A stretch of DNA of 64,000 bases from Gudongella sp049310905. GTDB taxonomy: Bacteria; Bacillota; Clostridia; Tissierellales; Tissierellaceae. The position numbers and the translations under genes are program-made. The stretch lies in assembly GCF_049310905.1 (NCBI RefSeq), contig NZ_JBMEMN010000002.1:111143-175142 (forward strand). The letters are read 5' to 3'. The notes beneath the pieces are model-generated. The model ran no database searches, was not told the DNA's origin, and worked only from the letters and a program-made list of their open reading frames with translations. How positions within the stretch are numbered: position 1 is the stretch's first letter; each line of letters starts with the position of its first letter. Below, one piece after another: positions 45,526 through 54,363 of this stretch.

Positions 45526-46176
45526 TTATAAGTTGGAATGACTCGAACCTTTACTTTCTTCTTTATCTTTAGTCATCTTTGCAATAACCCCAGTTCCACC
45601 TTCAATAACGCCTTTGCTCTTTAGAACAGCTGTAAAGGTTCCTATGAAACATATAAGATCAAACCAAAGACTTCTCTTCCTTACATACTTGCCATCCAAC
45701 CTAGACTTTTCTTCTATAGGCAATTCATCTCTACCATTTATCTGAGCCCAGCCTGTAAGCCCAACTGGCACGTCATTAGCACCGTACTTGTCTCTTTCTT
45801 CAATCAGATCATACTGATTCCAAAGAGCAGGCCTAGGACCAATGATACTCATCTCACCCTTAAAGATATTGATGATTTGTGGAAGCTCATCAAGAGATGT
45901 TCTCCGTAAGAACTTACCTACCTTAGTTATCCACTGATCCGGATTCTCTAACAGATGTGTTGGTGTGTCCTTCGGTGTATCGATTAGCATGGTTCTAAAC
46001 TTCAATATATGAAAATGACTCTTATGGATCCCGACTCTCTTCTGTTTAAAGAGAACAGGTCCAGGGGAGTCAACCTTAATTGCTATAATGAGTACTAAAA
46101 AAACAGGAGATAAAATGATAAGTCCTATGCCTGAAAGTATGATATCTATTAATCTTTTGATTTTTAAGTAAATCAT
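45526..46176 (-). CDS. Undecaprenyl-phosphate sugar-1-phosphate transferase (initiating)
   Basis: A 216-residue monotopic membrane protein: N-terminal hydrophobic hairpin 'IKRLIDIILSGIGLIILSPV', 'VDSPGPVLFKQKRVGIHKSH', 'FHILKFRTMLIDTP', then 'KFLRRTSLDELPQIINIFKG' and 'MSIIGPRPALWNQYDLIEER'. This is the catalytic domain of the polyprenol-phosphate hexose-1-phosphate transferase family, of the short PglC/WcaJ-C type. It starts repeat-unit synthesis on the lipid carrier and is the first gene of the locus in transcription order. Confidence 0.93.
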   Translation of the reverse strand: MIYLKIKRLIDIILSGIGLIILSPVFLVLIIAIKVDSPGPVLFKQKRVGIHKSHFHILKFRTMLIDTPKDTPTHLLENPDQWITKVGKFLRRTSLDELPQIINIFKGEMSIIGPRPALWNQYDLIEERDKYGANDVPVGLTGWAQINGRDELPIEEKSRLDGKYVRKRSLWFDLICFIGTFTAVLKSKGVIEGGTGVIAKMTKDKEESKGSSHSNL

Positions 46177-46430
46177 GTTAGTTCCTCCTGCTCTATGTAA
46201 ATGTATATTGGTGGTGTATAGAACACCTTATTTTCTTCTTTATATGCAGTGTTGTTATTGATTTTCAGTACTATATCTTGCATAATTCTGTGTTTTGATT
46301 GAATGGGACTACGTGTAATGCTTCTGTAACATTAGTACATTTAGCTGTTATGCCGAAACCCTTGCTATCACTGCCTTACAGCCTATTTATCCTTTCATCA
46401 TACTCACGTCGGTCTATCCATCCAATTATA
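46177..46430. promoter_or_regulatory. Leader region of the polysaccharide locus
   Basis: A 254-base gap between a pilin-like gene and the first gene of the polysaccharide locus. It should hold the promoter for the long minus-strand transcription unit. No JUMPstart-like or riboswitch-like sequence is recognisable, and no single promoter can be picked with confidence. Confidence 0.3.
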
Positions 46431-46823
46431 TCACAGATAGGGTATTTCTCCTCCAGAATCATCCTCTGAGTCTTCCTTTTTTGTATCTATATGAATCTCA
46501 CATCTAAATTTGCCATTAAGATAACTTATATCCCCTTCGATTGGACATACAATTCTGTCAGAAAGTTTATACTCACTCCTATAATATGTTTCTTGAGAAA
46601 ACATGGTATTATCTAGCTCATTTTCTTCAAGGTAAGCTTCATATTCTTGATTCAAAACTCTTAAATTATACTTACAAACCGTTGATGCCGCTTTATCTCT
46701 TATTCCACCATAGCTTACCATAGCCAAAGACAATAAAATACCAAGAATTGATATTATCACTATCAACTCTATTAATGTGAAACCTTTTTTGAATTGGTTA
46801 TCCACTTCCTTATTATCTTTCAC
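46431..46823 (-). CDS. Orphan type IV pilin-like (prepilin) protein
   Basis: A 130-residue protein with a class III signal: a short basic leader followed by 'KKGFTLIELIVIISILGILL', where prepilin peptidase would cut after the glycine and methylate the phenylalanine; glutamate +5 is present. The soluble part has two cysteines spaced for a disulfide and an acidic tail ('KKEDSEDDSGGEIPYL'). GTG start with GAGGGA upstream. No pilus assembly genes are nearby, so the machinery must be elsewhere. Its position between the regulator and the polysaccharide genes is unusual. Confidence 0.8.
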   Translation of the reverse strand: MKDNKEVDNQFKKGFTLIELIVIISILGILLSLAMVSYGGIRDKAASTVCKYNLRVLNQEYEAYLEENELDNTMFSQETYYRSEYKLSDRIVCPIEGDISYLNGKFRCEIHIDTKKEDSEDDSGGEIPYL

Positions 46824-46856
46824 CTATGGTCCCTCTAATGTATAAGACTTATATTC

Positions 46857-47504
46857 CTACTCCCACTCACCAAAGAACTGGATTATCTTCTCATCTTCAT
46901 AACCCATCTGCAGCAGATGGCTCCTGATTATGTTTTCAAAAGTGTAGCTTGATACCATTACTCCGTCGTGCTCATACTTCTTGATGTCTACTTTGGAGAT
47001 AACCGGATAACCTAGAAGCTCTGTGCCTCTTTTTTCAAGGTCATCATCTACTATTGCCTGTACTTTCATATCTATGTCCTCAGTATTGTTTACTACATTT
47101 AGGATTATTTCTGCTACTTCTCCAGCTCCGTAAAGGAGAATTGAGTGGAATCCTTTCTGTGAAACTCTCTTTAAGAATTCTTCTACTCCTGCTTTTGCAA
47201 GCTTGTGCAGATCCATCAGTTCCTGGATGTAGGTTACATTAAGGTAGTTCTTTCTTTTCTGTCCCTTTGGAGTTACGTGATACTTCACCTTTTTGGATGT
47301 TATGTACTCTCTTCTTACATATCCATTCATCTCGTATTCATCTATATATGCATTTATCATTGATGTTGCTGCTCCTATAGCTTTTCCTAGCTCCTTCTGT
47401 GTTGTGTCTGGATTATTGTCCATGTATTCAAGGATCATTAATTCCTTATACTTCAGTGTTGGTAGGAAAAAGCCGTTATCTTTTATAGTGTCTATTTTTC
47501 TCAC
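46857..47504 (-). CDS. Winged-helix regulator with Rossmann-like domain
   Basis: A 215-residue protein. Residues ~15-75 form a MarR-like winged helix ('NPDTTQKELGKAIGAATSMI'), followed by a Rossmann-like domain with 'ILLYGAGEVAEIILNVVNNT' and 'GYPVISKVDIKKYEHDGVMV', resembling the nucleotide-sugar or CoA-binding domain seen in capsule proteins. It heads the polysaccharide locus, so it probably controls it, perhaps sensing a sugar nucleotide; that is inference. The GTG start has only a weak site. Confidence 0.75.
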   Translation of the reverse strand: MRKIDTIKDNGFFLPTLKYKELMILEYMDNNPDTTQKELGKAIGAATSMINAYIDEYEMNGYVRREYITSKKVKYHVTPKGQKRKNYLNVTYIQELMDLHKLAKAGVEEFLKRVSQKGFHSILLYGAGEVAEIILNVVNNTEDIDMKVQAIVDDDLEKRGTELLGYPVISKVDIKKYEHDGVMVSSYTFENIIRSHLLQMGYEDEKIIQFFGEWE

Positions 47505-47660
47505 CTCTCAAAATCATTCGTTTACTGAACGATTTAATTGTAACATGTTTCCAGTGAGATATCAATGGATTTCAGAAAGTATTTCAGTGTTTTTGTCAAA
47601 GGGGTTGGAGGTGTTTGTTTTAGTGGGGTTTGTGGGAGTTTTAAGAAGACAATGTACAGC

Positions 47661-47753
47661 TAACAGTGAACAATGAACAATTGAAAAGATAAGATCCTTC
47701 GGCAAGCCTCAGGAAGACAAAAGAGAGATCTTTCGACTTCGCTCAAGATGACG
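47661..47753. repeat. Dispersed intergenic repeat
   Basis: Contains GTGAACAATGAACAATTG followed by AAGATCCTTCGGCAAGCCTC and AGATCTTTCGACTTCGCTCA + AGATGACG. The AAGATCCTTCG...CTCAGGATGAC block recurs near 49211 and, in part, near 60034; the GAACAATGAA...ACAATTG block recurs near 54192. Such modules are typical of dispersed non-coding repeats in Clostridia genomes. Confidence 0.65.
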
Positions 47754-47776
47754 TATATAGTGCTACGAGGGTCAAG

Positions 47777-47959
47777 TTGATTCGCGAGGCTCAGCTTGGC
47801 AATAAAGAGTGCAATTATGCTTTAGCGAGTTGTTGTAGCAACCTTGTGAATGGGTATAGTATTATTGAAGGTATATGTTTTTTTACTTTTAAGGGTGGTC
47901 AATATGAAGGTCTGAATGAATCTACTAGCTTAGGAAAATTCAAACAAGGAGGTAATTAG
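47777..47959 (+). pseudogene. Relict of a sporulation-type sigma factor
   Basis: The stretch begins 'LIREAQLGNKEC', which matches the start of region 1.2/2 in SigF/SigG/SigK-type factors, and then degrades: 'SNLVNGYSIIEG' and 'GGQYEGLNESTSLGKF' still resemble the region 2 segments that normally read like NLxLVxxIxKR and EDLxQxGxIGLxKA. There is no ribosome site before the TTG, and the conserved core is lost. It overlaps the promoter/leader area of the SLH gene. A relict is likely but the similarity is partial. Confidence 0.4.
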
Positions 47960-47960
47960 A

Positions 47961-49127
47961 ATGAAAAGAGCTTTGTTAGCAATAGTGCTTTCTATTTCAA
48001 TGATTTTTGCAGTAGTTCCTGTTACTGCAATAGAACTTGATCCAGGTATTACTTTTGATCCTATTATTCCCGAGGTACCTGATATTCCCGATTTGACGCT
48101 GCAGCGCATTATCCTAAGTGACCAATTTCCAGTAGATAGGACTTTGGAAATAGGCGAAACGGTTGGCTTTTCAACAAGTCTTGATGCCAGTAGTGAAGTC
48201 ACTGAGAACTTAGAATATGAATGGTATTTCATTGTTGAAGATGTTGTCTACTCCATTTCGGAAGGTGATGAAATGCAAGGCTGTTCCTTTGAATTTGCCA
48301 ACAAGAATCTGCTTAGGATCACAGCGGAAGCAGATGCGGTTTCAGGCGAATATGGAGTTTACTGTATCGTATCATCGCCTTTAAGCATTTCAGCAACCAG
48401 CCGTGTAGCAGTGTTGACAGTTAACGGAGTTGAGGAAGATCCTGTTCCAGAAGAGGAAGTGGAAGATCCTGCTCCAGAGGAGGAAGAAGAAGATCCAGTT
48501 CCAGATGAAGAAGAGGAAGATCCTGTTCCAGATGAAGAAGAGGAAACTGAGGAAATTCCATATATGTTTCCTTTCACTGATGTAGCTGACAGCTCATGGT
48601 ATCGTAATGATGTGGAAATCGCCCACAAAAATGGTTTAATCGATGGCAAGACCCCTACCCTATATTATCCAGACGATAACATGACTGTTGCAGAAGCTAT
48701 CAAGCTTGCAGCATCCATGCACCAACTGTATTATGATGGAGTAGTTACACTGACAAATGGCAGTCCAAATTGGTACAGTTCCTACGTGAATTACGCATTG
48801 GCATACAATATCATCGACGGGGAATATCCCGACTACAATGCCAAGGTTTCTCGCGAGGAATTTGTCCATATCTTCTACAGTGCTCTGCCTTCCACTGAAT
48901 ATGGAGACATAAAAAGCGTTGGGGACGGAGCAATACCAGATGTTCCCATGAGTGGAAACTATGCAGGTGAAATCTACGGCTTTTACCGCGCAGGCATTCT
49001 GACCGGTTCTGACAGTGCAGGTACATTCAACCCAGAATCCAACATAAAACGCAGTGAAGTTGCAGCCATACTTACCCGTATGTTTGACAGCTCTGTAAGA
49101 AAGAGCATCACACTGCCTGCCATGTAA
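47961..49127 (+). CDS. SLH-domain surface protein with acidic linker
   Basis: A 388-residue secreted protein with AAGGAGGTAATTAGA before the ATG. Residues 1-23 are a signal peptide (basic start, hydrophobic core, 'VTA|IE'). Residues ~50-155 resemble an Ig-like/beta domain. Residues 158-199 are an acidic proline-bearing linker of repeated 'EEDPVPDEE' units. Three SLH motifs follow: ~203-255 ('FPFTDVADSSWYRNDVEIAH'), ~268-310 and ~326-378 ('AGTFNPESNIKRSEVAAILT'). SLH triplets bind pyruvylated or related wall polymers. It shows the organism has a surface layer of SLH-anchored proteins. Confidence 0.9.
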   Translation: MKRALLAIVLSISMIFAVVPVTAIELDPGITFDPIIPEVPDIPDLTLQRIILSDQFPVDRTLEIGETVGFSTSLDASSEVTENLEYEWYFIVEDVVYSISEGDEMQGCSFEFANKNLLRITAEADAVSGEYGVYCIVSSPLSISATSRVAVLTVNGVEEDPVPEEEVEDPAPEEEEEDPVPDEEEEDPVPDEEEETEEIPYMFPFTDVADSSWYRNDVEIAHKNGLIDGKTPTLYYPDDNMTVAEAIKLAASMHQLYYDGVVTLTNGSPNWYSSYVNYALAYNIIDGEYPDYNAKVSREEFVHIFYSALPSTEYGDIKSVGDGAIPDVPMSGNYAGEIYGFYRAGILTGSDSAGTFNPESNIKRSEVAAILTRMFDSSVRKSITLPAM

Positions 49128-49137
49128 TCTAATTTGA

Positions 49138-49158
49138 TGCCCTCCACCATGGAGGGCA
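49138..49158 (+). terminator. Intrinsic terminator of the SLH gene
   Basis: TGCCCTCC and GGAGGGCA form an 8-bp GC-rich stem with a 5-base loop 11 bp after the stop codon, followed by TTTTACTTGGTTCTTTT. Confidence 0.85.
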
Positions 49159-49204
49159 TTTTACTTGGTTCTTTTGATTTATAGATGTAATAGACGAGGC
49201 TTTT

Positions 49205-49239
49205 GGGGTCAAGATCCTTCGTTTCCACTCAGGATGACA
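49205..49239. repeat. Dispersed repeat copy
   Basis: GGGTCAAGATCCTTCG followed by TTTCCACTCAGGATGACAA: a clear copy of the AAGATCCTTCG...CTCAGGATGAC module also present near 47691 and in part near 60034. Confidence 0.7.
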
Positions 49240-49302
49240 AATAAAAGGCACTTCCTTATTCGCTTTAAGAAAGTGCCATTTGATATTATCTTCAATTATA
49301 TT

Positions 49303-50577
49303 CTAATCTATCTTTATATACTCGTCTCTTCCTGGGCCAACGGAGACGTAGGTGATTTTGGTTTCCAGGGCTCTTTGAATGTAGGAGATATATGCTCTAG
49401 CTGATGATGGCAAATCTTCCAGCTTCCTACATTTAGTAATGTCCTCTTTCCAGCCAAACATATACTCAATAACTGGTTCTGCTCTGTCCAGCTTTGGACC
49501 TACGGGGAAGTCATTGATCTTTTCTCCGTCGATTTTGTAAGCCGTACAGACAGGGATGTTCTCCATGTATGAAAGTACATCCAGTTTTGTCAGTGCAATT
49601 TCATCTGCTCCCTGTACAAGACAGCCGTACCTTGTTGCTACTACATCAAAGGCTCCAACTCTTCTTGGTCTTCCTGTTGCAGCTCCGTACTCTTCTCCTG
49701 CTTCCCTTAGCTTATCTGCTTCTTCACCTTCCATCTCTGCTGTAAAGGGTCCTTCTCCTACGCAGGATGAATATGCTTTTACCACTCCTACCGTTCTGTC
49801 CATCTTCTCCCCTGGTATTCCAGAGCCTATTGGTGCATAGGCTGCTATTGTTGATGACGATGTGGTGTAGGGGTAGATTCCGTAGTCTATATCCCTCAAA
49901 GCTCCAAGCTGGGCTTCAAACATAATGTCTTGGTTATCCCTGATTGCCTCTGTAAGAAAAACTCCGATATCTGCAATATATGGCTTTAGTCTTTCTCCGT
50001 ATTTCAGAAGCCAGTCGTACATTTCCTGCCAATCTATCTTTTCCTTGCCGTATCCCTTTTCAATAAGTAGGTTCTCATATTTTACAACATCCTGAACTCT
50101 TTCCTTAAGAGAATCTTCGAAGAACAGCTCTCCCATTCGGATTCCCTTTTTTCTGTACTTGTCTGCATACACAGGAGCGATTCCTCTTTTTGTGGATCCG
50201 TACTTTTTGTCCTTTAGTCTCTCTTCTTCATATTGGTCAAGAAGAACATGGTAGGGCATACAGATTACTGCCTTGTCGCTTATCTTAAGGTTCTTTTCTG
50301 TTACAATTATTCCCTTCTCCTGGAGGCTGTCCAATTCACTGCACAGGTGTTCGATGTCAATAACCATTCCGTTTCCCATGATGTTTACAATATCATCCCT
50401 TAGGATTCCTGATGGAAGGAGATTAAAGATAAACTTTCCCTTTTCATTTACCACAGTATGGCCAGCATTGTTTCCTCCCTGATACCTTACAACGATATCC
50501 TGGTCCTGTGAAAGAAGATCCACCATTCTTCCCTTTCCTTCATCTCCCCAGTTTATTCCTACTATTGCGGTTTTCAT
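49303..50577 (-). CDS. purA: Adenylosuccinate synthetase
   Basis: A 424-residue enzyme joining IMP and aspartate with GTP, first step from IMP to AMP. 'AIVGINWGDEGKGRMVDLLS' is the GTP-binding GDEGKG loop; 'VVRYQGGNNAGHTVV' and 'TGRPRRVGAFDVVATRYG' are family signatures. AAGGGGGAG precedes the ATG. Last gene of purCFBA with 13 bp after purB; having purA and purB adjacent lets the two AMP-branch steps be co-expressed. Confidence 0.96.
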   Translation of the reverse strand: MKTAIVGINWGDEGKGRMVDLLSQDQDIVVRYQGGNNAGHTVVNEKGKFIFNLLPSGILRDDIVNIMGNGMVIDIEHLCSELDSLQEKGIIVTEKNLKISDKAVICMPYHVLLDQYEEERLKDKKYGSTKRGIAPVYADKYRKKGIRMGELFFEDSLKERVQDVVKYENLLIEKGYGKEKIDWQEMYDWLLKYGERLKPYIADIGVFLTEAIRDNQDIMFEAQLGALRDIDYGIYPYTTSSSTIAAYAPIGSGIPGEKMDRTVGVVKAYSSCVGEGPFTAEMEGEEADKLREAGEEYGAATGRPRRVGAFDVVATRYGCLVQGADEIALTKLDVLSYMENIPVCTAYKIDGEKINDFPVGPKLDRAEPVIEYMFGWKEDITKCRKLEDLPSSARAYISYIQRALETKITYVSVGPGRDEYIKID

Positions 50578-50590
50578 CCATTACTCCCCC

Positions 50591-52021
50591 TTATACGGAA
50601 ATAGTAACATCCATTCCAAGATCCTCTGAATACCTATCTAAAATTGCTTTTACTTCTCCTTGAACAAATTCCTCAACCTGTTGAACACTTCTTCCAATAA
50701 ATCTCTCTGGTTTAATCATATCCCAAATTTCACTTTCTGTCATATTGAATTCAGGGTCGTTACCAAGTCTTTCAACCAGGTTGTTCTCGTTTCCATATAC
50801 CTTGATGCTTTCTGCTGTTGCCAGTGAGTGTTTTCTAATGGATTCGTGGAGGACCTGTCTGTCTCCTCCCCTTTTTACACCTTCCATTAGTATTGTTTCT
50901 GTTGCCATAAATGGCAGCTCCTCTTGGAGGTGTTTTTCTATAACCTTTGGATAGACAACAAGTCCATCCGCTACATTTATATATAATGATAGTAGTCCGT
51001 CTGTTGCAAGAAATCCTTCTGGAATGCTCAGTCTTCTGTTTGCCGAATCATCAAGTGTCCTTTCAAGCCACTGCCCTGTTGTATTAAGGGCTGGATTGAT
51101 TGAATCCGCAATAATGAATCTTGCAATTGATGCCATTCTTTCGCTTCTCATGGGGTTTCTTTTGTAAGCCATTGCAGATGAGCCAACCTGTGATTTTTCA
51201 AATGGCTCCTCGATTTCCTTCATATGTGCAAGTAATCTAACATCATTTGAAAACTTGTAGGCACTCTGGGCTATACCTGAAAGTACCTGAAGTACTTGGA
51301 AGTCGACCTTTCTTGAGTAGGTCTGTCCTGTTACAGGATATGTTCCTTCGAATCCCAGCTTTTCTGATATCTTTTGATCAAGTTGTTTCACCTTTTCTCC
51401 ATCACCATCAAACAGCTCCATAAAGCTTGCCTGGCTTCCTGTTGTTCCCTTTGCTCCTCTAAGCTTAAGGGTTGAAAGTACAAACTCCAGGTATTCAAGA
51501 TCAAGAAGCAGATCTTCAATCCACAGTGTTGCCCTTTTACCAACAGTTGTTGGCTGGGCTGGCTGAAAGTGTGTAAAGCCTAGTGTTGGTAGATCCTTGT
51601 ATTCCATGGCAAAGTCTGAAAGAAGCTTAATAGTATTGACTAGCTTCTTTCTTACAAGAAGGAGTCCTTCCTTCATAAGAATTAGGTCTGTGTTGTCCCC
51701 GACAAAGCAGGATGTTGCTCCAAGGTGGATTATTCCCTTGGCATCAGGACACTGCTTTCCAAAGGCATGGATGTGTGACATTACATCATGGCGGATTTCC
51801 TTTTCCTTTGCCTCTGCCACTTCGTAGTTGATATTGTCCATATTGTCCTTCATCTGCTGGATCTGTTCCTCTGTTATATTAAGCCCAAGCTCCATCTGTG
51901 ATTCTGCAAGGGCAATCCAGAGTTTTCTCCAGGTCCTGAATTTCTTGTCTTCGGAAAAGAGTCGTTGCATTTCCTCCCCTGCGTAGCGTTTGCTTAAGGG
52001 GCTTGTGTATTTGTCGTTCAT
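50591..52021 (-). CDS. purB: Adenylosuccinate lyase
   Basis: A 476-residue member of the fumarase/aspartase superfamily with signature 'GSSAMAYKRNPMRSERMASI' (flexible catalytic loop, serine in GSS), plus 'DIMSHIHAFG'-like 'HDVMSHIHAFGKQCPDAKG' and 'THFQPAQPTTVGKRATLWIE'. It acts twice in purine synthesis (SAICAR and adenylosuccinate cleavage). GGAGGAGTACG precedes the ATG. Length is typical for the longer Firmicutes type. Confidence 0.95.
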   Translation of the reverse strand: MNDKYTSPLSKRYAGEEMQRLFSEDKKFRTWRKLWIALAESQMELGLNITEEQIQQMKDNMDNINYEVAEAKEKEIRHDVMSHIHAFGKQCPDAKGIIHLGATSCFVGDNTDLILMKEGLLLVRKKLVNTIKLLSDFAMEYKDLPTLGFTHFQPAQPTTVGKRATLWIEDLLLDLEYLEFVLSTLKLRGAKGTTGSQASFMELFDGDGEKVKQLDQKISEKLGFEGTYPVTGQTYSRKVDFQVLQVLSGIAQSAYKFSNDVRLLAHMKEIEEPFEKSQVGSSAMAYKRNPMRSERMASIARFIIADSINPALNTTGQWLERTLDDSANRRLSIPEGFLATDGLLSLYINVADGLVVYPKVIEKHLQEELPFMATETILMEGVKRGGDRQVLHESIRKHSLATAESIKVYGNENNLVERLGNDPEFNMTESEIWDMIKPERFIGRSVQQVEEFVQGEVKAILDRYSEDLGMDVTISV

Positions 52022-52036
52022 CGTACTCCTCCTTCC

Positions 52037-53428
52037 CTACTCCTCTACTGGTACTTCCATCGGGTAGTCTCCGTCAAAGCAGGCCTTGCAGTAGAGGTCT
52101 CCTCCGCCTACTGATTCAACCATTCCCTCTGTTGAAAGGTAGCCCAGGGTATCTGCATCAATTATCTGTCTGATTTCCTCAACACTGTGCTTTGTTGCAA
52201 TCAGGTGTTCCCTGTAGGGTGTGTCAATTCCAAAGTGGCAGGGATGCTTGACTGGTGGGCTGCTGACCCTGAAATGAACCTCAGTTGCTCCTGCTTCCCT
52301 TAGGATTTCAACCAATCTTCTTGATGTTGTTCCCCTTACGATTGAGTCATCAACTATCACTACTCTTTTACCCTCAATATTCTCTTTAAGCACATTAAGC
52401 TTAATCCTTACACCTTGTTCCCTTTGTCTCTGGTTTGGCTGGATAAAGGTTCTTCCAATATATTTGTTTTTTATAAGTCCGATTTCATATGGTATTCCTG
52501 ATTCCTTGGAATAGCCTATTGCCGCTGGAACTCCGGAATCGGGAACTCCTATTACAACATCTGCTTCAACAGGGTATTCTCTTGCAAGTGTTGCACCTGC
52601 ATTGTGTCTAGACTGATATACGCTTATTCCATCTATTCTTGAATCTGGTCTTGCAAAGTATATAAGCTCAAAGATGCAAAGTCTCTTTTTAACCCAGGTG
52701 TTCTGTCTGTAGGAATGAACTCCTTCATCATCTATTACTACAATCTCTCCGTTTTCAATATCCCTGATATATTTTGCCCCAACTGCATCAAGGGCACAGG
52801 TTTCCGATGCAAGGACATATCCGTTTTCTGTCTCTCCCAGACAAAGTGGTCTCAGGCCGTAGGGATCCCTTAGGCCGATCAGCATATCCTCTGTTGTTAT
52901 AACAAGGGCATAGGCTCCCCGGATTATCTCTGCAACCCGTTTGATGGATTCAACTATTCCGTTTTTAAGGCTCCTTGCAATAAGGTTTACTATTACCTCT
53001 GTGTCCACGGCAGTCTGAAAGACTACTCCTCCGTCTTCTAGCATATCCCTCAATGCTGATGCATTTACCAGGTTTCCGTTGTGGGCAAGGGCTATGTTGG
53101 TATTCTTATAGTTTACAATCAGTGGCTGGGCATTTGCCAATCCTCCACCGCCTGATGTGGCATACCTTACATGACCGATTCCTATGTTTCCAAGCAATTC
53201 GCCAAAGTCATCCGGGTCTTCAAATACATCAGATACAAGCCCCTTGTTCTTGTATGTGCTGATCTTGCCCTCCATGCTTGTTGCAATTCCTGCGCTCTCC
53301 TGTCCCCTGTGCTGCAGGGCAAAGAGTCCATAATATATTTCCTCAGCGCAGTCAATGTTCTTCTCCCTGTTGTAGATTCCAACTACGCCGCATTCGTCCT
53401 TTAGTTTATCCTGAATAAGGTATGTCAA
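52037..53428 (-). CDS. purF: Amidophosphoribosyltransferase
   Basis: A ~463-residue enzyme catalysing the first committed step of purine synthesis from PRPP and glutamine. The start is taken as the TTG at 53428, since AGGGGAGG abuts the ATG at 53434. A short propeptide precedes the catalytic cysteine in 'KDECGVVGIYN', as in the Bacillus type enzyme with a [4Fe-4S] cluster. The PRPP loop is 'RVVIVDDSIVRGTTSRRLVE'. Cluster cysteines near the C-terminus ('CHFG', 'YCKACF') are present. Confidence 0.95.
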   Translation of the reverse strand: MTYLIQDKLKDECGVVGIYNREKNIDCAEEIYYGLFALQHRGQESAGIATSMEGKISTYKNKGLVSDVFEDPDDFGELLGNIGIGHVRYATSGGGGLANAQPLIVNYKNTNIALAHNGNLVNASALRDMLEDGGVVFQTAVDTEVIVNLIARSLKNGIVESIKRVAEIIRGAYALVITTEDMLIGLRDPYGLRPLCLGETENGYVLASETCALDAVGAKYIRDIENGEIVVIDDEGVHSYRQNTWVKKRLCIFELIYFARPDSRIDGISVYQSRHNAGATLAREYPVEADVVIGVPDSGVPAAIGYSKESGIPYEIGLIKNKYIGRTFIQPNQRQREQGVRIKLNVLKENIEGKRVVIVDDSIVRGTTSRRLVEILREAGATEVHFRVSSPPVKHPCHFGIDTPYREHLIATKHSVEEIRQIIDADTLGYLSTEGMVESVGGGDLYCKACFDGDYPMEVPVEE

Positions 53429-53440
53429 TGCCATCCTCCC

Positions 53441-54145
53441 CTATTGTTCCAGTCTCTTCATAACTTCCTGGTACGCTTCCTTAATGTTTCCGAGGTCTCT
53501 TCTGAATCTGTCCTTGTCCAGCTTCTCGTTTGTCTCTGTATCCCAAAGTCTGCAGGTATCTGGTGATATTTCATCTGCAAGGATTGTCTCTCCATGGTAT
53601 TTTCCAAACTCAAGCTTGAAATCAATAAGCTTTAAGTTTTTCTTTAGGAACAATTCTGAAAGAACCTCGTTTACGCGAAGTGCCATCCCTTTAATATGTT
53701 CAATTTCCTCTTCTGTAGCTAGTTTTAGAGCCAAAATATGTGAATCGTTTATCAAGGGATCTCCAAGCTCATCTACCTTATAGCTGAATTCCACTACAGG
53801 ATTGTCAAAGAGGATTCCTTCCTCAACGCCATATCTTTTTGAAAATGACCCTGCTGAGACATTTCTTACAATTACTTCCAGTGGTATGATTTTAACCGCC
53901 TTAACCAGCTGCTCCCTGTCTGAAAGCAGTTCCTCAAAGTGATTGGGTACTCCCTCTTTTTCGAGGATCTCAAATAGCATTGCGCTCATCTTGTTGTTCA
54001 CAATACCCTTATCCTCGATTGTTCCCTTCTTTGCTCCATTTCCTGCAGTTGCATCGTCCTTGTACTGAACGACGAATTTGTCCTTATCATCTGTCCTGAA
54101 AACCTTCTTTGCCTTACCTTCATAAACCATATCCAATTTTTTCAT
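53441..54145 (-). CDS. purC: SAICAR synthetase
   Basis: A 234-residue enzyme that condenses CAIR with aspartate. 'DMVYEGKAKKVFRTDDKDKF', 'GKAKK' glycine-rich loop, 'KIIPLEVIVRNVSAGSFSKR' and 'LKLIDFKLEFGKYHGETILA' with 'DEISPDTCRLWD' are all diagnostic. AAAGGAGGATTCA precedes the ATG. It is the first gene of the operon, with a good sigma-A-type promoter 140 bp upstream. Confidence 0.96.
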   Translation of the reverse strand: MKKLDMVYEGKAKKVFRTDDKDKFVVQYKDDATAGNGAKKGTIEDKGIVNNKMSAMLFEILEKEGVPNHFEELLSDREQLVKAVKIIPLEVIVRNVSAGSFSKRYGVEEGILFDNPVVEFSYKVDELGDPLINDSHILALKLATEEEIEHIKGMALRVNEVLSELFLKKNLKLIDFKLEFGKYHGETILADEISPDTCRLWDTETNEKLDKDRFRRDLGNIKEAYQEVMKRLEQ

Positions 54146-54185
54146 TGAATCCTCCTTTTTTTACTGTGTGGACGAGCTAACGGGT

Positions 54186-54250
54186 CAGTGAACATTGAAC
54201 AATGAATATTGAACAATTGTTTGGGTCTAATCTTATGGGTCAAGTTTTAA
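54186..54250. repeat. Dispersed repeat in the purC leader
   Basis: GTGAACATTGAACAATGAAT then ATTGAACAATTGTTTGGGTC and TTATGGGTCAAG. It shares the GAACAATGAA and ACAATTG blocks with the copy near 47661 and ATTGTTTGGGTC with that near 60009. It lies in the transcribed leader of purC. Confidence 0.6.
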
Positions 54251-54285
54251 TTTTTTCTGTTTAACATAATTAATATCACCCAAAT

Positions 54286-54314
54286 ATTATACTGTATTCC
54301 TCTAAAGTTGTAAA
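54286..54314 (-). promoter_or_regulatory. Promoter of purCFBA
   Basis: On the minus strand TTTACA (54314-54309), a 17-base spacer and TATAAT (54291-54286) form an excellent sigma-A promoter. The leader to purC is about 135 bases. No purine (guanine) riboswitch core is seen in it. Confidence 0.75.
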
Positions 54315-54333
54315 TGGAAATGGACTGGAAATG

Positions 54334-54363
54334 TTGACATAATCCCTCAATTAATGGTATTAT
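54334..54363 (+). promoter_or_regulatory. Promoter of the hydrogenase operon
   Basis: TTGACA at 54334-54339, an 18-base spacer and TATTAT at 54358-54363 form a good sigma-A promoter about 110 bases before the first gene. It lies back to back with the purC promoter, only 20 bases between the -35 boxes, so one regulator could affect both. Confidence 0.7.

Noticed and set aside
48359..48649. Serine/glycine-rich antisense ORF in the SLH gene
   Set aside because: It is the complement of the acidic EEDPVP linker repeat and has no ribosome site.
54146..54290. Purine riboswitch in the purC leader
   Set aside because: The conserved loops and junction of guanine/adenine riboswitches are not present; the leader holds a dispersed repeat instead.
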